From: JBLIKP01 sp047635375
Lineage (GTDB): Bacteria; Bacteroidota; Bacteroidia; Sphingobacteriales; Sphingobacteriaceae
Direction of reading: 5' to 3'
DNA length: 11,159 nucleotides
Assembly (NCBI GenBank): GCA_047635375.1
Contig: JBLIKP010000076.1
Location: forward strand, 1 to 11,159
Positions within the stretch are counted from its first letter, which is position 1, and each line of letters begins with the position of its first letter. Shown here piece by piece: positions 1-6,659 of this stretch. The translations under genes were made by a program, and so were the position numbers. The notes beneath the pieces were generated by a model. The model did not search any database, was not told where the DNA came from, and was given only the letters and a program-made list of their open reading frames with translations.

Positions 1-92
1 CTGAAGCACTAATAATAAACGCCTTTAATCAGGGAAACGGGACTAAAATTTCGCTTAAAGCGGGAAGAAAAAAAATATTCGGACTTATTTAA
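1..92 (+). CDS. 3' end of an unidentified upstream gene (partial)
   Basis: A reading frame enters from the left edge (first complete codon at 3) and runs to TAA at 90-92, giving 29 visible residues that end in a basic stretch (AGRKKIFGLI). Only 9 nt separate its stop from the ATG of the polyferredoxin gene on the same strand, so the two may be co-transcribed. The fragment is too short to assign a family. That it is real coding sequence is inferred from the open frame and the tight spacing alone; neither of the other two plus frames stays open over this stretch. Confidence 0.45.
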   Translation, partial: EALIINAFNQGNGTKISLKAGRKKIFGLI

Positions 93-101
93 AAAATTAT
101 C

Positions 102-1721
102 ATGATAAAATTTCCAAATGGTGCCGTACTTGCTGAGAATAGGTCCTTCGATTACATTAAAACGTTAGGAATTGGCTTTTCATTAATGGCCCTTTCTATT
201 TTAATTGGATTGTTTTTTTCCAGTGATTTCACGTTAACTGCCGATAATATAAGATCGGTTGTTTCCAGTGAAATTCAACAGGAAAGTGTGTTGTCCATGA
301 TTCCCCAAGAAAAGTTGGGCGAGCCTTTGGGTAAAATCGATTTTTTGTCGGTGGTAAATAACTCAATAAACAGTGCAAATGAAAGCTTCCGTGCAAAGCA
401 GGAGTGGGATAATGTTATTTATGGCGAAAGTGATAAGGTAATGTCGCTTGCGCGGATGGGTATTTCAAGCCCTATTCAAAAATGGGGAACTGCGTTTTTC
501 TGGCTAACCTTTATGTTAGGCTTCGCGGGAACACTAATTGTTGCCTTTGCAAAGCTGAAATCAAAACATGCTGGAATAAATAATGATAATATTTTCTTCA
601 AAGGAATGGGGACACGAGGTTTTTGGGCCATTTTGCTTTCCTTGTTTTTAATAGCTTTCTATGTCCTTTTATATTGGTATCCAGCTTACATTATTGAGTG
701 GATTATTTTAGTAGATCCCATCGCATTGGTTCTGTCAGGTGGATTAGCCTCACAATGGTTTTTCTACGGCTTTGTTTATACCCTTGCCATAGTGGGTATG
801 GGGATTAAGTTCATGGTTAAATACCGTCATAATAAATACCAATTGTTTAGGACATTTAGTGTTATGTTTTTTCAAACGGCTTTTGCGTTTGCAATCCCTA
901 ATATTCTTGGTGCTTTGAATATGCCGGCAGTTGATCTGAAAAATATTTGGCCATTGGATTATAGCTTCTTTTTTGAATACAGACTTGATGCCCTAATAGA
1001 CAGTGGGATGATTGGTTATTTCATGATGTTTTGGGGCTTTGCGCTGATGATTATTGGAGTTCCGCTTTTCACATTTTTCTTTGGAAAACGTTGGTATTGC
1101 TCATGGGTATGTGGTTGTGGTGGCTTAGCCGAAACTGCTGGTGATGATTTTAGACATTTATCTGATAAGTCCTTGAATTTCTGGAAAGTTGAGAGGATTT
1201 TAATTCACTCGGTTTTAGTATTCAGTGTTGTAATGACTGTAGGAGTAGTTTATACCTATTTGACCAATTCATCGACCCTATTTGGGATTAATACTTATAC
1301 TATAAGGTCGGTTTATGGGTTTGGAGTAGGATCCGTATTCGCAGGAGTTATCGGAACGGGTTTTTACCCGGTTTTAGGGAACAGGTCATGGTGCAGAATG
1401 GGTTGTCCTTTGGCGGCTTACTTGGGCTTAATTCAGCGCCTTAGGTCAAAATTTAGAATCACCACTAACGGTGCACAATGTATTTCATGTGGTAATTGTA
1501 GTACCTATTGTGAAATGGGAATTGATGTTAAGTGGTATGCTCAACGTCAGCAACCAATTGTAAGATCGTCTTGTGTTGGATGCGGAATTTGCGCAGCTGT
1601 TTGTCCACGAGGAGTTTTAAGTCTTGAGGTTAAGGATGTTAATGGTCGTTTAGATCAATACACAAAACCAGAAGAGTTTAAAATGGTAGAAATATTAAAA
1701 AAATCTGGTGGTGAGTTTTAA
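102..1721 (+). CDS. NapH/NosR/CcoG-like membrane polyferredoxin (4Fe-4S binding protein)
   Basis: This 539-residue integral membrane protein probably moves electrons through cysteine-bound Fe-S centres at the membrane. It has about eight hydrophobic segments (near residues 22-40, 130-150, 173-193, 200-236, 250-271, 303-327, 366-388 and 403-425), with a soluble, probably non-cytoplasmic loop at 41-128. A first membrane-edge cysteine cluster is C333, C337 and C339; a second is C431 and C435-Pro. The C-terminus holds two 4Fe-4S ferredoxin motifs: C460, C463, C466, C470 and C491, C494, C497, C501-Pro. In NapH/NosR relatives both membrane-edge motifs normally read CxxxCP. Here the first reads CSWVCGCGG, so proline is lost and a cysteine gained. 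No nitrate, N2O or cytochrome oxidase gene is adjacent, so the partner is unknown. The ATG at 102 has no Shine-Dalgarno, as is normal here. The stop overlaps the facing kinase stop. Family confident, substrate unknown. Confidence 0.85.
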   Translation: MIKFPNGAVLAENRSFDYIKTLGIGFSLMALSILIGLFFSSDFTLTADNIRSVVSSEIQQESVLSMIPQEKLGEPLGKIDFLSVVNNSINSANESFRAKQEWDNVIYGESDKVMSLARMGISSPIQKWGTAFFWLTFMLGFAGTLIVAFAKLKSKHAGINNDNIFFKGMGTRGFWAILLSLFLIAFYVLLYWYPAYIIEWIILVDPIALVLSGGLASQWFFYGFVYTLAIVGMGIKFMVKYRHNKYQLFRTFSVMFFQTAFAFAIPNILGALNMPAVDLKNIWPLDYSFFFEYRLDALIDSGMIGYFMMFWGFALMIIGVPLFTFFFGKRWYCSWVCGCGGLAETAGDDFRHLSDKSLNFWKVERILIHSVLVFSVVMTVGVVYTYLTNSSTLFGINTYTIRSVYGFGVGSVFAGVIGTGFYPVLGNRSWCRMGCPLAAYLGLIQRLRSKFRITTNGAQCISCGNCSTYCEMGIDVKWYAQRQQPIVRSSCVGCGICAAVCPRGVLSLEVKDVNGRLDQYTKPEEFKMVEILKKSGGEF

Positions 1722-3316
1722 TCGACTAGGATTTGTTTCGTCAGAATGGGCCAAGTGAAATAAAAAGAAACGCCTGAATCTTCGTTATTTTTTACCCAAA
1801 TTTCTCCACCATTACTTTCAATTAGTTTTTTAACAATGGAAAGGCCTATTCCCGTATTAGCATTATGCAAATCAGTATCCAATTTTTGAAAAACTTTAAA
1901 TATTTTTTCGTGGTATTTTTCATCTATACCAGGTCCGTTATCAGACACTCTGAACTCAATAAAATTTGGAGTTAGAGTTTTTGAAGAAATTTCTATTACT
2001 GGATTCGGTTTGTCATTGAATTTTATTCCATTTCCAATCAGGTTTTGAAAAATTTCGTTGATTTCATAAATATTGGAATGAATTTTATAATCATTTTCGG
2101 GGAAAATAATATTTATTTCTTGAGGAGGATTCAATATTTTCATTGAATAATGAAGCGCCTCACTTACTTTTATCCATTTCTTTTCAGATTGAGTTCGTCC
2201 AGCCTTGGAAAAATTTAATATACCGTCAACCAAATTGATCAGTCTTTGAGTCCTTTCTTTTAAAAGGGTAAGTGAATCTTGAACAGAGGGAGATTTATCA
2301 TTTTTTAAATCCGATTCTAAAAACTCTACCAAAGTTGAAATACCTCTAAGCGGCGTTTTAAGATCATGGGAAACCACATAGCTAAACTGCATTAATTCAT
2401 CATTTTGAAGATTCATCCTGCGAGTTTTTTCTATTAATGCTTTATAGGTAAAAATGTAATCCATCAATAGTCCAATAAATGGGACTAAATAGGATATTAT
2501 TTTTAGAAAATGAGAGGTTAGAAAATAATGGTCAAATAAACTAAAGGAACCAAATGCCATGTATAGTTCTGAAAAACCAGAAGGGATAATAGAAACTAAT
2601 AAACCAAATGAAAAATAACTTGGGTGTTCTTTATTTAACCGGTTAAAAAGATAAAGCCCCAAAATCATTAGAACCAATGGAACCACATCCCACGGCCTTT
2701 TAATAAGGGAGTTTGGATAAATGGTTTGTGGAATGCTTTCCGAATGAGCAGCAATTATCATAATGGAGACAGCTAAGGCACCAAAAATTAGAGATGTACC
2801 CCAAACCATTTTATTTTGACTAAGCCTTATTTTATTTTTAATGTCACCGAATAAAATAACTGAACATCCAATTAAGAGGATTGTAATATGAAATAGCGCA
2901 CTGAGGGCCCAAGTAAAAGGGGAGAAATCTTGGTTATCGGCAGCGCTTTGAATAATTCTATCTGCGGTTAAAATATGGAAGGAATCCATAAGGCCGGCAC
3001 AGAATAATGCAATTCCAATTACCGGTACCACGAAATCCTTTTTAATGGAGAAGTGAACAAAGGATAACATTGCAATCATTAATGCAATTATTACTCCTGA
3101 CCATTCAAGGATGGTATGTAAAAAAGCACCCGTTAAAATAGAGTAAAATAAATCGTCAGTTGGGATAGTTCCAGGACTTAAATAAATAGATTTTTGTGCA
3201 ATACCAAAATTAATTCCGCATGCCTTTATTAAAAAAGGTAGGATACAAATCCCCAATATTATCCAATTAACTAGGGTAGTGAACCTGTAGGGGTTTTTAT
3301 TGAAAGAGTTTTGCAT
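1718..3316 (-). CDS. Membrane sensor histidine kinase (MASE3-like input, HisKA + HATPase)
   Basis: This complete kinase has 532 residues when started at the ATG at 3316-3314. A TTG three bases upstream also opens the frame, but the ATG overlaps the upstream gene's stop as TGATG, so I prefer it. Residues 14-290 are mostly membrane helices. The pattern HTILEW (about 67-72) and GLMDSFH (about 108-114) resembles the MASE3 family of membrane sensor domains. A HisKA domain follows with phosphoacceptor His317 in VVSHDLKTPLRG. The ATPase domain is intact: N box with Asn425 and Asn429, G1 box DNGPG at 459-463, and G2 box TGIGLSIV from 488. There is no receiver domain, and no response regulator is seen nearby, so its partner and signal are unknown. 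It should sit in the inner membrane and autophosphorylate. It is translationally coupled to the truncated kinase upstream. Confidence 0.88.
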   Translation of the reverse strand: MQNSFNKNPYRFTTLVNWIILGICILPFLIKACGINFGIAQKSIYLSPGTIPTDDLFYSILTGAFLHTILEWSGVIIALMIAMLSFVHFSIKKDFVVPVIGIALFCAGLMDSFHILTADRIIQSAADNQDFSPFTWALSALFHITILLIGCSVILFGDIKNKIRLSQNKMVWGTSLIFGALAVSIMIIAAHSESIPQTIYPNSLIKRPWDVVPLVLMILGLYLFNRLNKEHPSYFSFGLLVSIIPSGFSELYMAFGSFSLFDHYFLTSHFLKIISYLVPFIGLLMDYIFTYKALIEKTRRMNLQNDELMQFSYVVSHDLKTPLRGISTLVEFLESDLKNDKSPSVQDSLTLLKERTQRLINLVDGILNFSKAGRTQSEKKWIKVSEALHYSMKILNPPQEINIIFPENDYKIHSNIYEINEIFQNLIGNGIKFNDKPNPVIEISSKTLTPNFIEFRVSDNGPGIDEKYHEKIFKVFQKLDTDLHNANTGIGLSIVKKLIESNGGEIWVKNNEDSGVSFYFTWPILTKQILVD

Positions 3317-4038
3317 CAAATTGGATTATTTGGGAGATTGAATTTGAAAGTAGAGCCCTTACCAAATATGGAATCAACGGTTAGTTTTCCGCCAAGTTTC
3401 TCAGTAATTTTATTACAGACAGAAAGTCCTATTCCTGTGATGTCAATTTCTTTATTAATGTTTAATCCTTGAAACAATTCAAATATTTTTTCGTGGTATT
3501 TTTTTTCAATTCCCATATCATTATCTATACTTTGAAAAGTATGAAACTCATTAACCGTTTTATATTTAATTTCAATTCCCTTTTTTCCGCTGTATTTAAT
3601 GGTATTTCCGATTAAATTAAGCATTAACTGAAAAAATCGACTTTTAATGGAATGGGTAACTTCTATTTCTCCAACTGTGGAGTTTAATTTTTTTGAATGA
3701 CTATTTTGTTTTTTCCTTGCTTCAATAAGTTGTGTAACCAAAAAGGCAATAACTAAAAGGGAAAAAGATGAGATAATTCTATTTATTATTTCAAAAGAAT
3801 TGACAGCTTCATCCTTGAAGTAACATGGAATTAAGAAAATTAAACCCCCGGTCAAAAAGGATATAATATAAGTTTCTCTTTTTTGAGAAAAAAGCAAGCC
3901 ACAAATGGGGATTAATGAATAACCAAAGCTGGATTGAATTGAGTTCGGAGATTTAATGTCAAAAAACATCAATACAATAGTCAAGATGGGAGGGAAAGTC
4001 CATTTTGGAAAATAAATAACTGAGGATAACTTTTGCAA
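3316..4038 (-). CDS. Sensor-kinase-like protein lacking the DHp/phosphoacceptor domain
   Basis: This 240-residue protein has four or so hydrophobic segments within residues 15-105, a short basic linker, then straight into an ATPase domain. The N box is present (NLIGNTIKYS, Asn141 and Asn145), as is KYHEKIFELFQ (180-190) and a G2 box TGIGLSVC (201-208). The HisKA region, which should carry the phosphoacceptor His between about residues 115 and 130, is absent. The sequence jumps from a linker-like SKKLNS to a late ATPase-domain motif, as an in-frame deletion would produce. The G1 box is degenerate (DNDMG where DNGPG is usual). The start is TTG at 4038-4036 with no ATG before residue 24 and no Shine-Dalgarno. 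Its stop overlaps the next kinase's ATG. It cannot phosphorylate itself in the usual way; it may be a decaying gene or a regulator of its neighbour. I cannot separate these from sequence. Confidence 0.6.
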   Translation of the reverse strand: MQKLSSVIYFPKWTFPPILTIVLMFFDIKSPNSIQSSFGYSLIPICGLLFSQKRETYIISFLTGGLIFLIPCYFKDEAVNSFEIINRIISSFSLLVIAFLVTQLIEARKKQNSHSKKLNSTVGEIEVTHSIKSRFFQLMLNLIGNTIKYSGKKGIEIKYKTVNEFHTFQSIDNDMGIEKKYHEKIFELFQGLNINKEIDITGIGLSVCNKITEKLGGKLTVDSIFGKGSTFKFNLPNNPI

Positions 4039-4048
4039 TTTTATTTTA

Positions 4049-4587
4049 TTATTTTTTATTTAATCGAATAATCTCTTCCCCTAATTCTTTCATCTTGAGT
4101 TAACGGATGACTAAAAGCTCATTTATTGTTGAAAGTTCCTTGTTTTTCTCAAGAATTTTTGATTCTGCAACATTGCGTTTTTTCAAGGCGTCCTCAAATT
4201 CATCTGAAGTTTTAAGCTTTAATGCTTAAGGTAAAAATTTCGCAAGTGCAATTACAGTGGCCCAAGAGATTATTGCTGTACTGAATTTAAGTAAACCATT
4301 TAATCTGTATGCTGGCCAATAAAACATTACTGCATCTGTTAGTGTGTTAAACCGCATAGAAGGATAAACCCACTAAAAACCCAAAATTCCGAGGGAAGTG
4401 GGACTCCTGGTTTTTTCTCAAGAAATCGGATTAAAAATATGGGGATTAAAAAGTATGCACCCTAAATCATTAAATCACTAATGATATCCATCCATCCATG
4501 AAAACCTGACCATTCACCACAAATCCATCTGGGTGGTCAACGAGATGTGTCCAAAAGACCAGTAAAAAACTCAATTACTTGCTCCAT
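4049..4587 (-). pseudogene. Remnant sensor gene with ethylene-receptor-like three-helix membrane domain
   Basis: Read on the minus strand from ATG at 4587-4585 (with AAAGGA about 9 nt before it), the start reads MEQVIEFFTGLLDTSR and then TGA (4537-4539). Across that stop the frame continues with PPRWICGEWSGFHGWMDI and ISDLMI, a TAG (4462-4464) where Trp is usual, then GAYFLIP. Next comes FILLCGLTH, a 1-nt deletion near 4340, then LTDAVMFYWPAYRLNGLLKF. A stop at 4226-4228 falls in LP(E)AL and another at 4100-4102 in VIR(E)LKMKEL. It ends in a coiled-coil tail with TAA at 4049-4051. The order ISD...AYF.IP, then FI.LCG.TH, is that of the ethylene-binding domain of ETR1-type receptors, with the equivalent Asp, Tyr, Cys and His all still readable. 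Bacteroidota kinases often carry this domain. No DHp or ATPase domain follows. Four stops and a frameshift make it dead. Confidence 0.8.
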
Positions 4588-5003
4588 GATTATTATCCTT
4601 TTATTATTTTTTAATAAATCGAGTATTTCGGTAAGTAAGATTTCCTCTTTACTTGGTTTTGGTGTTGCAGTTTCTTCTTTCTTTCGAGAAGATTTATAGG
4701 CTTTAATTACCATGAAAATACAGAAGGCAACTATAATGAAGTCCACTACATTTTGCACTAAATTACCATAATTTATGGTTAGTGCATCTAAAGCAGGGCT
4801 TAATTCTGCTGCGCCATCCATAGCAGATGCTTGTGCGTCCTTAATTACCAATTTTAGTTCCTTGAAGTCCACGCCTCCAGGTAACAAGCCAATTGGAGGC
4901 ATTAATACATCCTTTACAAAGGAGCTTACAATTTCCCGAAAGCACCACCAATAATTACTGCAGTTGCTAGATCAATAATATTATCCATCATTGCGAAGCC
5001 CTT
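4588..5003 (-). pseudogene. mscL: mscL remnant (large-conductance mechanosensitive channel), 5'-truncated and frameshifted
   Basis: The minus-strand frame reads GFAMMDNIIDLATAVIIGG then AFGK, loses one base near 4931-4934 (AAATTG where AAAATTG would keep frame), and resumes in another frame as VSSFVKDVLMPPIGLLPGG. After it come VDFKELKLVIKDAQ, the second membrane helix (NVVDFIIVAFCIFMVIKAY) and the charged tail SKEEILLTEILDLLK. This is the MscL layout, and the spacing matches E. coli MscL closely. The first 10 or so residues, with the start, are missing: the homology begins abruptly at about 5000, where PhoX homology stops. The C-terminal stop is also lost, so the frame runs on into the start of the next pseudogene and makes a false open frame 4537-4902. 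A one-base change in the A run near 4600-4606 would restore TAA TAA after LLKK. Recognition is confident; non-function is strongly supported. Confidence 0.88.
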
Positions 5004-5787
5004 GTTTGGGTTGAATTTATTTCTAACTGCGTGGAGTTAGCAAGAATTACCCAATCCCCTGAAGCAGTTTCGCCATCCCTTAATAAAACGTAAAGTGTTC
5101 CTGAACTTAAATCATTTACAACATCAGCCACAAATTTAAATAAATGTCCAGCGCTTGAATTTTCTGAGCCCAGATAAACGGTTCGGCCATTTGGATGAAT
5201 CGCTGTGTTTTCATGTTTGAAATTCCCCAAGGCCCGTAATTTGTCGCCATTTGCATTCCCTCCCGCTTGGTTTACAGGTTTTTTTGTTGAGGGGTCAATT
5301 TCAATACAAAAGCCACCATCATTATATCCGTCACTATTGTCATCACTGGTGTTCACAATTTCTTCACATGAAACTAAATTCCCCCAAGATGTTACTGTTC
5401 CTGAACAATTGAATCCAGTTCCGCCTACATCTGAAAAGTCAACAGCTTCAGAGTTGTAAACTCCCCAAAACCCAGTTTTTCAGTCATATGCAACATCCAT
5501 AATGTATACACTTCCCGTTGGATTTTCATGGTTTATACCTAAGTAGCCACTTTTAGAACTGCCGCTTTTCGGAATATAGGCGGTGAAATCAAAATTATTA
5601 CCCAAGGTTTCGCCACCGGTATTATAGGCAGCGCCCTCTATAATCAAAAATTGAAACGAATGTCTAGCGGGAAGTTGCATGGTTTCGGTTTGAGTGCCAT
5701 CAACTAGCGTGGTAAAGGTGTTTATGTCTTGAGCAAAACTGACGATTTTAGATATAGAAAAACAAGAAATGGGATGATTGCCGTCAT
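4988..5787 (-). pseudogene. PhoX/DUF839-family phosphatase remnant (N-terminal part only)
   Basis: A single minus-strand frame from about 5758 to 4988 carries PhoX-type (DUF839) sequence, interrupted by one TGA at 5480-5482. Before the stop come LPARHSFQFLIIEG, NNFDFTAYIP and LGINHENP. After it come KTGFWGVYNSEAVDF, LVSCEEIVNTSD, LGNFKHENTAIHPNG and VYLGSENS..GHLFKFV. NHE, CEE and KHE are characteristic conserved spots of this family of Ca/Fe-dependent secreted phosphatases. The frame ends at LANSTQLEINSTQ, about halfway through a usual family member, exactly where mscL sequence begins. Upstream, ATG at 5787-5785 starts a hydrophobic stretch (MTAIIPFLVF) that joins a signal-peptide-like end (SKIVSFAQ, then DINTF) only if one base is added near the T run at about 5765-5772. 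That start is inference. The gene is broken by a stop, a probable frameshift and loss of the 3' half. Confidence 0.82.
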
Positions 5788-5897
5788 TGGGAGATTTGTT
5801 TTTTCTAACAACTCAATATCTATGCCCATTTAAAATCGTCGCCTAAAAACCAATTGAAAACGAGCCTAAATACTTATAGTTTAACTACTTTTGAGAT

Positions 5898-6581
5898 ATG
5901 AATATTTCGGTGATTATTCCTGCTTTTAACGAAACAACCTCTATTGGAAAGGTGATAAATGCCATTCCTAAGGATTTGGTAAATGAGATTATAGTCGTTA
6001 ATAATGGAAGTACCGATGATACTGCCCAAGTTGCCGAAAATGCGGGGGCTACAGTGTTGATGGAAAATAGAAAGGGGTACGGTTCGGCATGCCTTTGCGG
6101 AATAAATTACCTCGCCCAAAAGTCTCAGTTAGTCGATGTGGTTGTATTTATTGATGGCGATTATAGTGATTACCCGGAACAACTTCCCTTACTAATAAAT
6201 CCTATCAAAAATAACAACGTGGATATGGTCATAGGATCGAGAGCGCTTGGGAAAAGGCAGTCTGGTAGCATGATGCCTCAGCAGATTTTCGGAAATTGGC
6301 TTGCTACAACCTTGATAAAATTGCTTTACGGAGTAACCTATACAGATTTAGGACCTTTTAGGGCTATTAAATTTTCAAGATTATTGGAGCTAGATATGAA
6401 AGATACTACCTATGGATGGACTGTTGAAATGCAAGTGAAGGCAGCTAAGCGAAAATTTTTTACCACCGAAGTTGCTGTGGATTACCGCCAAAGAATTGGG
6501 GTTTCCAAAATAACAGGAACGGTTAAAGGAACAATCCTGGCAGGGTATAAAATAATTACCACGATTTTTTTACTTCGATAA
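5898..6581 (+). CDS. DPM1-like GT2 glycosyltransferase
   Basis: This 227-residue cytoplasmic or membrane-bound GT-A enzyme resembles polyprenyl/dolichyl-phosphate sugar synthases. The N-terminus VIIPAFNE (5-12) and VNNGSTDDT (34-42) bind the nucleotide sugar; IDGDYSDYPEQ has the metal-binding D86-x-D88; IGSRALG (112-118) and LGPFRAIK (151-158) are typical of the DPM1-like branch. Unlike longer members of the family there are no clear C-terminal membrane helices, only a mildly hydrophobic end (ILAGYKIITTIFLLR). The ATG at 5898 was chosen because it is the first in frame and immediately precedes the conserved strand. The sugar and lipid acceptor cannot be read from sequence. It lies upstream of two more glycosyltransferase genes on the same strand, 78 nt away, so a shared pathway is likely. 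Confidence 0.85.
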   Translation: MNISVIIPAFNETTSIGKVINAIPKDLVNEIIVVNNGSTDDTAQVAENAGATVLMENRKGYGSACLCGINYLAQKSQLVDVVVFIDGDYSDYPEQLPLLINPIKNNNVDMVIGSRALGKRQSGSMMPQQIFGNWLATTLIKLLYGVTYTDLGPFRAIKFSRLLELDMKDTTYGWTVEMQVKAAKRKFFTTEVAVDYRQRIGVSKITGTVKGTILAGYKIITTIFLLR

Positions 6582-6607
6582 GAAATCCAAAGTATTCCAA
6601 AAAGACC

Positions 6608-6634
6608 TTGGTAAATCTTAAATAGGTACTTTTG
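6608..6634 (+). promoter_or_regulatory. Bacteroidota-type promoter upstream of the CslA-like gene
   Basis: The sequence TACTTTTGCAC has TAnnTTTG at 6627-6634, the -7 consensus of Bacteroidota. A TTG at 6608-6610 lies 16 nt upstream, close to the usual -33 spacing. The start codon at 6660 is about 25 nt downstream, leaving a short leader with a run of ten A. This gives the CslA-like/GT-C pair its own promoter, apart from any read-through from the gene before it. Confidence 0.55.
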
Positions 6635-6659
6635 CACTTTCTAAAAAAAAAATATTTCC

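Noticed and set aside
4486..4500. Short CCAT repeat (ATCCATCCATCCATG)
   Set aside because: It encodes the HGWMD part of the dead sensor domain, where Trp/Met/Asp codons produce the repeat; there is no array beyond three units.
5205..5459. Plus-strand 84-codon open frame
   Set aside because: It lies opposite the PhoX remnant, whose minus-strand translation matches a known family; the plus frame shows no recognisable protein features.
4049..5787. Stop codon reassignment or recoding (for example TGA read as Trp) to explain the in-frame stops
   Set aside because: TGA, TAG and TAA all interrupt the frames, two indels are also needed, and the intact neighbours end at ordinary stops. Decay explains everything more simply.
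4049..5787. Mobile element or integrated island as the cause of the broken region
   Set aside because: I saw no transposase, integrase, terminal inverted repeats, tRNA target or clear base-composition change.
5886..5893. TACTTTTG as a -7 promoter element for the DPM1-like gene
   Set aside because: It fits TAnnTTTG, but it ends 4 nt before the ATG, which would make the message leaderless, and no TTG lies at the right distance upstream (the nearest, at 5854-5856, is about 29 nt away).
5874..6119. Minus-strand 81-codon open frame over the DPM1-like gene
   Set aside because: It is antisense to the catalytic core of a clear GT2 gene and has no family features.
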